A stretch of 64,000 bases of DNA, taken from NCBI GenBank assembly GCA_964304625.1, contig OZ199838.1, forward strand, positions 1,860,001 to 1,924,000, written 5' to 3'. The position numbers were made by a program, and so were the translations under genes. A model generated the notes under the pieces. That model saw nothing but the letters and a program-made list of their open reading frames with translations, searched no databases and was not told where the DNA came from. Origin of the DNA: Kudoa neothunni. Its lineage: Eukaryota; Cnidaria. The first letter of the stretch is position 1. Each line of letters begins with the position of its first letter. This document shows, one piece after another, positions 36,276 to 48,610 of the stretch.

Positions 36276-39200
36276 ATGATGGTTATACCAATAAAGCTAA
36301 GATATCTCTCATCGATATATCTCCTTGTTTTTGCTTGTAACCATTTTTATGATTATTACTGTTAATCGAAATTAGTATCATGCGAAAAACATGCTCTTAT
36401 CAACATTGATAATAACAGGATGAAAATGCATTTTTCAAATGATAATAGCAAATATATTATTTCGCTTTCTGGATATTATATTGAAAACAGCCATAGACAT
36501 TGTGCACTCCAGTATTATAACCATGAGGGAGCTTTAATGGAGAATGTATCTACATGCACTAAAGATATTGATGGTGCCACCTCGGATGCGACTAAAAAGA
36601 TGTGCATTTACAAATGTAAAAAAGTCGAATTAAAGATTGAAAGAGAAGAATTAAAAAAAATTAAGATTATTAAGTGGTGTCAAGGGAAAGATGTCGAGGA
36701 TGTAAAAAAATGCCCTACTAAAAAAGCATTCGCACTCGAAGGTATAGAAACTAAATCTGAGATTTTTTAACATTATTAATTAGATCTTTATATAAAAAGT
36801 TTATTGTCAGTGTCAAAGAATAATAATGATTTTATTGCTTTAATTAGAAGTAAAGTAAACGGTGGATTTAAACTTAAGGACAGATCTATTGAAAAATATA
36901 ACCAGGCAGCAACTACTGACTTTTATACTGAGAAGTCTGTTACACTGCACTCCAGGCCATATAAGGCTAAATATATTGTTGAATTTGAAAATCGTTCGCC
37001 GACAATATTATTGAATCCTAAAAAACCTGATGAAGATTGGTTTATAGCGACGGGATCCAAAAGTACCAACTATTATACAATCACAATTCAAAATCCACAA
37101 CCATCTCAATTATGCTACTTTGGAATAAAACATATATATGATTCCCACTTTTCGTCTAATTGTTCAGATATGAATAAAGCGGGACCATGTCTTCGGCCAT
37201 GTTACAAAGCAACATTGTTTCTCGATGCTGAATTGGAGTTCGCCCAGGTACTTGTGAAACCCCACGAAATAATAACTTCCAAAGAATTTATACAAACTAT
37301 CACATGTAAATTATACTTTATTTGTTGACTTTTATTGATTGTATAGTTGGTACTCTACAACCAAGTGTTACTAATATTAAAAAAGATCAAATCACTGTTG
37401 ATTTCACTAATTTAAATAAAAATGAAGGTGGAAATGATGTTGAAAGTGGATCATCTATAGCTGAAGTCAAAATAATAGAGAAATTTCTTGGGGTTTCAAA
37501 TATTTGGAAGACCTCTACATGCAATGGAGGATGTACAAACTTCGGGTCAATAACGATGACTTCGCTTATTCCAATGACAGAATACATTTTAAAAGTTAAA
37601 ATAACTGGTCTTACAACATTTGATTCTCCAGAAGTAAAATATTACCATCGTTATGTTTATTTCAAAACTACAGGTAGCCGTAAATGCTTAACCATATTCT
37701 TATACGTTCAAATAGGGGATGCATTATCAAAACGTGATCTTACACCTACTAACACCGCTGACAAAAATAATGAGTTAACATTAAATCCATCGAGTTTATT
37801 CGACCGTGGAAGTGAGGCCGCACATTGTGAACTTTATTATTCAGTGGACGGACAAGATTCTGTTAAATATCCTGCTACATGTAAAGTCGAAAATGAGAAC
37901 AAATTTTGTTCTGGTTCTTGCGGTAGTGATTTCAATATAATTAATCTTGATCCAAAAACTAAATACAAAGTAACCGTTTGTCCCGAAAGTTACACATGTG
38001 TTTTAAGCAATGCTGCTGAAAGTAATTTTTTATGCAATCACAATAATGATGAATATAAATAGCTAATGGAATCGATTATACAATGGATAAATCACAAGAT
38101 GTTGATAAAAAAAAAACTACCATAAAATTTACTCTTACAAGTGGCAGTTTCGGAGATTTATTGGCGTACATTCTCCTGGAAAAAGAATCAAAGAGAGTTG
38201 TTGTGGATTGTTTGAATAGTGTGTGTGATCCTACTGTAACGACTTCACCTGAAACCACTGCCACATTAGAATTTTTATGGGCTAAACTTAACACTGAATT
38301 TACTTACAAGCTAGTCGTTATCTACAAAGGTTATGCATTACCAAAGGAAACAGAAATAGAACGTAATTTTTATTAATGACATTCACTTTATTTCTTTAGG
38401 CGGTATTGAAAAAGGTGGTCAGGAAATGAAACTATATTATAAAAAATCTGAAGGAAAATACAAAGTACAATTTAGTGGCGATCTCATAGAAAAGGGCGAA
38501 AAAGATTGTACTGTTAAAAAATCCAATAATGAATTATCCGACTACGAGAATGCTAGTCAGAGCAGTGCTGAAAACAAAAAAAAATGCAACTTACTTTCAA
38601 CAGAATTTGATATTGATATCACTAGCCAAAATAAACCTAACTACATTTCTGTCACTTATCCAGATTCTAAGGAGGTTCAAGTCCTGAATTCCCAGAAATC
38701 TGGTATTAATGGACCAATTTTTGCACGATCGAGTTCTCCAGGTCCAACGTCAAATGGACAAGGAGGAGTTCAAGGTAAATCTGGGGGTGAAGACGGAGGA
38801 GAAAACGGTGAAAAAGATGAAAGTAAAGGAGATGTAAATAATGAGGGTAGAAAAGATGGTAAAACAGCACCAACCCCAGCCCCACAACCAAGAACTGAAA
38901 CAAAACATTATAAATCCGGAAAAGTTTATTCATACTACATAGGTATTATCCAAATTATTGATAATTATAACATTTTTAAGATGATTATGAAGAAATATCA
39001 TACTTAGCCAAATTAGAAGAAGATAAAATTAAACTGGGTTCACATAAGTGTGACTTATCGTGCAAAGCACATAAAGATGACCAACATCAGGGAACTATTT
39101 CTGAAACAAAAGATAATGCCGCATCATGTGGATTTGGTAGTTATTCTATTCAATTCGATGAGCTTGTTAATGACTATTATATAAGCTGCCCCAAACATCT

Positions 39201-42200
39201 GGACTTTCATTATTTTTACGACAATACGTTTATTAAAACATATGCACCAGTGTTTAGCAGATTTTATTACGAATTAGCTGATGTAAATGAATCCACGTTC
39301 ACTGTTAAACTTGTCAATCCAGAGCCATCTGAAATGTGTACATTTGAATGGATAGACGCCACAGCATCATCTTCTAATAACGTTTTTTCAAACCATTGCT
39401 CAAATAAGGAACACTGTTATTTCAGCATATGTAATAGTTTTAAATTTGGAAATATTTCACCAAGTGTAAAAGCAATAAAAATACGAGTCCTAAAGTTAGG
39501 AATGCAACCCACTGTTGGTTACCAAAATAATATATACATATGTAAGTTTGAAATATTTTTAATATATATATATAATGTGATTTTTAGTAAAACATGGTAA
39601 TGATGCTTCTGTGAAAACAGAAGGAGAAAACATTAAAATAAACATTTCTAAAAATAATAAAAATGAAGCTGGTGACGCAGTTAGTGATCCACCTGTTACA
39701 TGTTCTCTATCATCTTGGAACACATATGCTCCATTGGTTTCTGAAAACGGAAGAAAAACAATAAATGGTTCACCAAATTGTGTTTTCGGGGATATACAAA
39801 TTACTCCTGCTCCAACTCATTTGCCTAATGATATTATGGTAACAATGATAAATATTCCTGATTATTTACCACGAAAATATTTTTACCATAAAACAAGTAT
39901 TGTAAGATTTTAAAATACATTATAATACTTTTATTAGGTCAAACCAATGACCTTCCCATTCAAGACACATCTATCACCGCTACTGATGTTGGATTCACAA
40001 TCACTGCAACTACAAATGCCCCATCATCAAACATGTGCACTATCTACATAAAAGAGAAAGATAAATTATATTATCCAGCTGTTTGTTCAAGAGATGAATT
40101 GTGTGTAAAATCATGCAACTCCGAATTCACTGTCATTGGACTTAACTCGGGCACCACCTATGACATTAAAATTGTACCTAGTGGAAGCTATAGAATTGAA
40201 ACCATAACCGACAAGAAAACAAGTCTAATTTTTTTATATATTGTATGAATAAGTGAAAAATAGATGGAAAAATGATTGAATTCGAAATTTCAAATGATTC
40301 TACTAGGAAACATCTTATTATTAAGCCTAAGTCTTTTAATGATGCCAGAACCGCAGACTGCTATTACCAGCTTTATAAGCATGAAACAGACGAAGGTAAT
40401 AATAAAATATTGTTTTTATAAAATTCATTTAGCTTCAACTACAAAAATTGTAAAATCATGTATCGGTTGTAGTACTAACGTTCCAAAATGCGACAATATT
40501 CGATTCGATAATATATATGATAATAAGTATAAGTACAGGTTAATGGTTTATGCACACCAAAAGTCAGCACCCTTTAAAATATCGATACCAAGTAGTTTAT
40601 TAAAATATCTCGTTTGTCAAATTTTTATAGGTTTTCCTCAAAGTGGAAAACTTAGTCAAAAATTTATACCATATAAGAATAATGAAGCTGAAAAGTTTTC
40701 AATTACACTTTCCGATTTCCCTCAGAATAATAAGTGTGTAATAAAAATCTCAAGTTTTGATGAATCTCTAAAATTCAACAAACCACCATTTTGTACGGAT
40801 ATAGCTGGAGATGATTGCTTAGTGGAATGCACCAAAAATGACCTTAAAGTCGCATATATTAATTCAAAAGTTGATCGATATATATTGGTTTGTTTTGGAA
40901 AGGAAGACGCAATTGCCAAACGTTGCGAGTACGTTCATATTTTCCCCATAATCATGAGTAATTAAATTATAATTATATTTATAACATTGAATAATAAAAA
41001 TTAAAGAATTAAAATTTTGTATAATATTTTTATAGATTTCAAACAAGATAACACATATGCAATATCTCACAATGATGGAAAAATTGTTGTCTCTTACAAA
41101 TCAAACTCAATAACTGATTGGAATATACAATATGACGGAAAGGATGATGCTTATAGTGTCACAGAAAAGACCAACTTGAACGTGAAAGCTTATATTGATA
41201 ATATAGAACAAAAATCCGCCTCTCTATCAATTGATAGATACTTGAGTTATTATAAAATCGATTCAACACTTTTGTGGCCAGGAATATTCTATTACTTAAA
41301 TAATACTTATTTGAATGTTAACATTCCCCTAAAATCTCAGATTATTTATTCTGTTTCAGGCATAGATACTGACAATAAGAAACTTAAAATTAAATTTTTT
41401 CCTGGGCCATATAACTTTGAGGTTTGTCATATCAAGGTATTTGGAGTAAATGATAAAGACCCAGATGACGAAAATACTGTCCTGAATGGATGTACCGATG
41501 AAAAAAAAGAGTGTTTTCAACTTTGTCAAGATGGTATTATTAATTTGACGACAGGCAATGAGAAGGTTGGAGTAACTGTAAAAAGAAGATTCGATACTGC
41601 TGGATTCAAGCAATACTTTAAAAGTAATATTAGGTTAGTTTATAAAATAACATGAATTTTTAGGAGGTGATTCGGGTATTAGTTTAGGCGACATAACATC
41701 CACAGGTGTCATCCTTAGGGGGCTCAACGTCTATAAAGATATGAAAAATGGGAGTGGTGATTCAATCTGTACCATTAAAGTATATCGAGCGAATACTCCT
41801 TCCACTGAAACAATTGCTAAATGCAGTAGCAGTAGCAGCGGCAGTAATGATTGTAACACTAGCTGCGATGCGACCTACTCTATCACAGATTTGACAGCTG
41901 GTACAAATTATGTAATTTCCGTATCGGTAACCAATATCGGATTTAATGAATATAAAAAGAAAGTGTCATTTCGAACATGTAAAAATCATTCTAATCATTG
42001 CATCATTCAAATTATATTTAGCTGATGGTGAAGCATTAACCGAAATTATTTCATCTCCAACCATAAAGGCTGGCAATGCTACATTAACAGCATTTGCAAC
42101 TCATAATTCTTTGCCAATCTGTAGAATTTACCTTAAAAAGCATGGTTCTGATGAGCCTAAATATATGGCCACATGTGATGGACTGGGAGCTTGCGAGAAT

Positions 42201-43201
42201 AAATGCGAGAGTGAATTCAAAATTATCAACCTCGAATTAGGATCAACTTACAATGTAATTGTTGAACCATCTGAGGGGAAAAAAGAGAGGAAGTATAATG
42301 TTACAACAAGTATTTGAAATCCAAAATGCTATGGTTGAGAACATTTTTTAGAGAATCTTGCTATTACTATTACGCATAAGTTGGGTGGAGGAAGTGATTT
42401 GGTAATTGAAGTAACATTCGAAGGTAAAGATGAAAATTCAAGGTGTCCGTTCTTCTTGCAGGAAAAAACAGACAACAATCAATCACGACCAACTGTTACA
42501 TGGTGTAATGATGATGAAGATTGCTTGGCTAATAACTGTATTATCAACGTCAATGCATTGTCAAAGGATAAGGATTACATAATGAAACTAAAAGTGAAGG
42601 ATCATTCACTATATAATGAACATACTATTCCGTGTAAATAATTTATTTAAATATTGTAATCTTTATCATCTAATAATATAATTTATGAAGATTCGAGGAT
42701 GATTCAGGCTACAGGGTAATAAAATTCTAATTATATAATATAATTGTAATTGTTTTTTAGTAAATTTCATCCAAGCCATATTAGATTAAAATATTTATAG
42801 AAGAAAATGTGAGGAGCGAGTATGCCAACATCGAGATAGAAGATATCGTTCAACAAGTAGTTAAAATAGTTGAGACAGGGTAAAAAATGTTTTTGTAATA
42901 TTATCCATAATATATCATTTAGTAAATTATAATAAAATCAATTTTACAATATAAATCCTCTAGATAGTAAGAATAAACAAAACTTTGAAGCCGAAAAGAA
43001 TAGTCAATCGTAATTTTTATATAAAATTCATAATTTAACATTAGATAGGTTTGTCAGAATTTACATGTAAAAACATAACTTTGAAGCTATATAAACTTTT
43101 TTAGATTATACGCAATGGTATCCGTCGTAGCTTCACTACTGTTGATTTTATTCGTAGTTATTTATAAGAAGAAATCTAAGGACTATTCTTATGAGCTATA
43201 A
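36276..43201 (+). CDS. Large modular type I transmembrane protein, three copies of a five-module block; family not recognised
   Basis: Seventeen exons from 36276 join in frame: 36276-36336, 36376-36741, 36811-37305, 37347-37673, 37716-38021, 38063-38362, 38400-38942, 38981-39541, 39588-39896, 39938-40222, 40264-40395, 40433-40591, 40631-40957, 41036-41623, 41664-41978, 42022-42309 and 42352-42633. Exons near 42801-42879 and 43105-43201 end it; one linking join is unresolved. Residues 1-22 are a signal peptide (SIYLLVFALSC). The ectodomain (about 1,880 aa) repeats modules A-E three times. Module D is clearest: C-x-IY-x-K, YPATC, two or three further Cys, then EFKIINLELGSTYNVIVEPS, which resembles a fibronectin-III-like fold. 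One transmembrane helix (VSVVASLLLILFVVIY) is followed by KKKSKDYSYEL and stop. A Gly/Glu/Lys/Asp-rich linker lies at about residues 732-785. Inferred role: cell-surface adhesion or host-facing receptor. No enzymatic motif seen. Confidence 0.85.
38739..38905 (+). repeat. Low-complexity linker coding region
   Basis: Encodes a Gly/Asp/Glu/Lys-rich then Pro/Thr/Ala-rich stretch (for example GGVQGKSGGEDGGENGEKDE) inside exon 7 of the membrane protein, after the A module of block 2. It is absent from blocks 1 and 3. Confidence 0.8.
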
Positions 43202-46200
43202 AGAGAAGGATCCATTCAACGTATATCACCTCAATTATTTAATATATTATTAAATAATAAAACAATTATTTATTATTTTTTACGAGTTGAAGTATGTAAT
43301 TCTACATGATATTTTTCTCGTGACGTAATTAGTCCAGCTTCAGCGTAATTTTTTTCTTATGGTATAACATTTCTATTTTATTAATCTAAAATATTTGAAT
43401 TGAATTGAATAATAGAATAAATTGATGATTGATTCTTTGATAAAATGGACAATGTGTTGTACAAACTAATATTTGCGCTTTAATATAAAGGAAAGTCCAT
43501 TTATTAATTTATATTTGTCAATATGTTTATTAAAGTATACAAAATAAATGCAGAATTCCACGTTTTAATATAATCGAAGGTATTTAAATATCTTAGAAGG
43601 AACCCTATTAATTTTAAGGTAAAGTATAGATCACATTAGTATACATTGCGAATGAAATATAAACGTTATGGAGAAACCACGTAAATATATTTTGTGAACA
43701 ATATAACATTTCTAACGGTATTTGATGAATATCAAGATCCCGTAGACCATCTTCAACAATAACGATGCTTTTATGACGTTTTCCATGATATCATAATCCG
43801 GAAATATATTATTAAATTATTTGTTGTATGTTCTAATATATAGGGATTTTATAGACGACGATTAGGTACTGAATAGATCATCAATTTTGAATTTATCTAT
43901 ATCAATAAAGATATTGATCAACAAATAATTTTGGAATTTTAAATAGCTAGCTAACTATGTCTAATTTAAAATATTTTTGGATTTAATAAAAAAATGTTGA
44001 ATAGTTAATAAAAATTTTTGGGAATCTAAATTTTTTATCGATCTGATCCATTTCTTGAGACAATTTTTTGGTACCAATCTAGTTGAAGTAACAATCATTG
44101 AGCTTAATCATTAAGCCACAAGATATTTTAAATTTATTAAGCTTTAATTATGATCAGGCGTTTACATAGACACATTAATTAAAATAATTAGTTTACTATA
44201 GCACCTTATAAATTAATAAATTCGCATATATCAATTATTTTTGTATTTATCAAATTAGTGAAGTAATAAATATAGGAATTATTGAAATATATTTTGAATA
44301 TAAATAAACGTCATAAAATAATTAATTAAAAATAATACACCCCTGAACTCTATAGACTTTTGTAACAATTGGAATCAACATCCATATAAACCAGCACTGA
44401 ACAGTTAACACGATTGTCGATAAAATGGCCACAGTAAACAGAGTAGAAATAGCAATTATACACAACAAAATAATTTAAAATGTATTTATAATTTTTTGAT
44501 TTATATGTGATAAGTAGAATGCTAATTGATTGCTTTAATTTCATCATAAAAACATCCACGGCCGTGAATATGTGTTAATGATTTCAAATGCAATTATTAA
44601 CTCTCCCGTGCTTCTTGTTCATTTATAATTTAAATGATCACAATGAAAATTGTATTTCCGTTTCTTTCTATTCTGAACATTTTATCCAAAATCGTTTAAA
44701 GATGTAATAACAGTTTTTTATCTAATAACAAATTAAAAATAATTTAACGAATTATATCAGTATAACAAGCATTCAAAAATTTGAAAAAGCGTCATTTTAA
44801 ATAATATAATTTATTTTAAAGCATGACCATAATATATCCCTTGTTAAGACAAGACACCATTGTTATTAATATCACTATATGTATATCTATAAAGCTGTTT
44901 ATATATGGAATTTAGGATCCAGAATGTTCTAGAAACATCTAGGCCGATGATAGGTTGTTATAGAAGCTTTCAGTGTATTCTATGTTAAACTAGAACCATC
45001 TAGAAGCACTAACATTCCTTAATAACTTTTTGTTAAAATCTATTATTCGTTATAGTTTAAAAAATATTCACATATATATTTGAAAAGCGGGAAAATTAAT
45101 ATAAACAAGTTGAAAGGGGATAATTTTTTTATTATCGAATAAAAGATTATTAATATTATTATTACTTATAATTGTATATTGTTTCAGAAAAAATATATAT
45201 ATTAAAACTCAATCAGTTTAAATTTTTTAAAATATTCAGATATAAATATTTTTTATATGGAATGGCAATCTGCTGTAATTCTTTTTAAAAGCGTTAGCTT
45301 AAAATATTTTGAAATATGGTGCAATTTTAAATATGAGAAGTTGACATCAAAATTGTCGCCTATGCACAAAAATATTGATCGACGTAACGTTACTGATTAT
45401 ATTAAGTCCGTTTTTACAAATCAGTCAACTGCCACTCTTTCAAAACAAATTTTCAATGCATTTTAGGAACGTTTGAAATTTTTACATTATTTTGAAAGGT
45501 GCGATTATTGTTTTTATTTATTTTCCACTTTTTAATGTAATTTAACGACAATGGCTGATAACAAAATTTTTATGAGCAGCTTAACTTTTCAGATAATTTA
45601 AAAACCATTTTTATGATATATTCTTCTCGGATTACGAGCAAAAAATTTGGAAACGATAGGGATAAGAGTTTTCTATTGTGTTAATTTATACATTAAATTA
45701 CTACATATTTAATAGTGTAGAATAACTGTTAATTAATTATAAACACATTCCATCTTGATATAAATTTAGTATTATATAAGTAGCAATATTTTTTGATTAA
45801 TAGTTAGTTAATTCACAGTAACAACAGAAAAGCATTGAATTTTTTCGAGCGTGGTCTATGAAATAAGCCAAGTTATGATGTTTTTAAATAATTATTCTGT
45901 CAAACAAGCTAGATCAAAGCTGAAACTGAACCTTATTTTAAGAAAGACTACAAAGGGGTTTCCGAATCGTTTCGTTATGTGTTTATAAATAGTCGATTTC
46001 ATAGGAAACTTTCATATTGGTATGCATACAACTAAAATATTGGGAATAAACAATAATTCTTCTAAATGTTCAAGTATTAATATATTAGATAATAATAATA
46101 ATAAACAGCAAGTGTCTTCAAGTCAAAAAAATAAAAAATTTTCTGACGCACTAGAAGAATCATTTCCGCGAATTGAAGAATCATGTACTTAACCTTCTAA

Positions 46201-46596
46201 GGATTTTGAGGTGAATTTATCCCACCACAACTTTTCTTTGATTATTCATCCAAGAAATTTGCTAATTGTTCAAAATGAATTCTCTCTTAGTTCATTATAT
46301 TAAAAAGATAAATTAAGTTAGAAATTAAAATAAATACGTCGTAGTTACATTTTTTACTTTTAAAATAGATCGTTTTACTTCCGTGCGTTATCGAAGAATT
46401 GGTGACTTATACCGTATTAAGTTTTATAAGGATTAGTAATGTGAGTAATATTTTTTCTCTGTACGTAATCTGTCAAACCATACAATATTTACGAATAATT
46501 TTAAAACATTTTTTGTTTTAATATATTTATCAAAATTCTGGCCTGAATTTTACCCCGAAATATTTGGAAGGTAGTTCATTCTTAGACACTTTAGGG
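43202..46596. other. Long intergenic region downstream of the membrane-protein gene
   Basis: AT-rich. A 69-codon frame at 45257-45466 (+) is protein-like but unassigned; its neighbours to 46330 hold short broken frames, perhaps an old transposon. No RNA gene seen. Confidence 0.35.
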
Positions 46597-47203
46597 CGGG
46601 GGTTCTCAACGGCTTGTTCAAATTTACCCCCTTAACTTGGAAACAAAGTTCATATCTATTTAAAGGTTTTTTATTGGTTTGAATAAGGCGGAAGGTATTT
46701 TCACGGTAAATTTTAATCCTAAAAATTATGTACGTCCGCGTAATGACAATTTTTAATCTCAGAAACTTTTACTAACACGCTGTCTAAAGATTGAGTTTAT
46801 CAGATTCTACAAAAGTTAATTATTTCCGAACCTTTTCTGCGCTCTTAGATGCCAGAAATAATTAAAAATAATCAAAATTAGTGGCACGTGAAAATTATTT
46901 ACTACGGAAATAGCCACTTAAAGTACTATTATTATTGAGCTACATCTCTAAAAAATAAATGAGGCAAAACAGAAAGAGATTGATGGCATCTATATAAATA
47001 ATTGTTAAATGATTATTCCTAACAATTTCTTAAGCATTTCTGTCAACTTCTCATTAAGTTTAAATGCCCTAAATAATATAATTCCCTAGACATCATTAAA
47101 TAAGTCACAAACCGCATTTTGCAAAGATTTCACCTATCTAATTTTAATGTTACTTAATTTACCCACTTACATTTAAAATTTACCTCCCGGTTGGGAACCC
47201 TTG
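46597..47203. mobile_element. Non-autonomous hAT-type element (607 bp) with target duplication
   Basis: The left end reads CGGGGGTTCTCAACGG and the right end, on the minus strand, CAAGGGTTCCCAACCGG, a typical hAT terminal pair (compare CAGGGGTTCTCAACC). Flanking 8-mers ctttaggg (46589-46596) and ctttagag (47204-47211) match at 7 of 8. No transposase remains. Confidence 0.75.
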
Positions 47204-48610
47204 CTTTAGAGGGTTAAGGAACAATCGCGAAACGAATCCATACTTATAAATTAAATTGATGGGGGAGTTAGAACTACTTCACCTTCTGATTGTCTAGGAT
47301 ATTAAAAAAATGTTCCTTTTTCTCGTCAGTTACCTTAATAAAGATATAACAATGGAATAAAACATTTTCTTATAGTTATGTATTATTTTATTTTGATTTT
47401 CTCCGTGTCTAAACAAAATATAATTTATTATGTTTAATAGTGTATTCATTAATTTAAGTCAATGTAGACGGAAAAGCTTGGAAACCCTATAACTGCTGTT
47501 ATTAACATAGCACAGATGCAATCTCAAGCATTTACATACAAAATAGTACTAACACTTAGGTAATAAAATAGTCATTAACATTAATTTCCATCGGGTAAAC
47601 TTATCAAACAAAATCAGACGTTCAAGTCCAACTGGCATGAATTAAATACAATAAGAATGTAATTTGTGGACATAAAAAATACGCATTATCTTACTACTTA
47701 TATATAATTGTTTAGGTATTTTAATAGAATAACTATTTAATTTAATATTGCCGCATAACTACATTTGGAAGATAAGAGTAAAATAGGAGAGTCAAATCAA
47801 TAACCAGTACAGAAAAACTAGGAAGAAAATACGAAAAATAAGAATTAGATCGGAAAAATTTTAATACAAATATTTTATACGACCTTGGAGAGCTTTACAA
47901 TCATTTTATATGAACAAATTAGAGCATGTACATTCGATGGAAAGCAAGCGCGAAAAAAACGCGAACTTTTTAGAACCAATTATATTATAGCAAAAAAATA
48001 AAAATGACGAACTTGCATATATTTAGAGAATAAATATAATAAATATTGATTATTATTTATATTTGGAAGATATTTAAAAATAAGACCAACCATTCAATTC
48101 ATATATAGAGCACTTTGATCAAGCCAAAACGATGAGAAAGCAAAACCATGTAATAGAATAGTCTGCCAAACTTAAAATTCTTATAAAAATTCTAATAATC
48201 ACTTCAAAAAGGTGAAATTAATTATTCAGTTTAGGCTTACAATAATCACATACAGAAATTAAGAAAAAAAACCAAATCTGAAAGAATCTCCTCATGATGA
48301 TGTTTGACTGAGAACACAAACCTACGGCTCGAGACGAAATCAACAAATAACTATATTCAAACCTAATAGTAACATAAAAAGGGGAATCTCAAATCTAAGA
48401 AGACACCTCAATATTCGATAAAATCTATTACGAGAGGTTGCCACAAGAACACAACTTAGAAATCAACACAAACGTGGTGGTATACACATGCAACGCGATC
48501 AGAAAATAATTTCATAACACATCAACCAAGGTGAAACATTGAAAATAGAACAAATATATTCATAGGCCGGTGTTAACGTAGATAAAGGAGGAAACGCCCC
48601 CACAGAATTA
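47204..48610. other. Intergenic / 3' flank of the RNA-binding protein gene
   Basis: No coding signal. The part next to 48611 is the probable 3' UTR of the minus-strand gene. Confidence 0.35.

Noticed and set aside
37387-38933. Minus-strand frames opposite the modular gene
   Set aside because: No recognisable protein; the plus strand has continuous, repeated modules with consistent splice phases.
44924-44998. Repeated ttctagaa/tctagaa motifs resembling heat-shock elements
   Set aside because: No gene start nearby and the spacing is irregular; probably chance or an old repeat.
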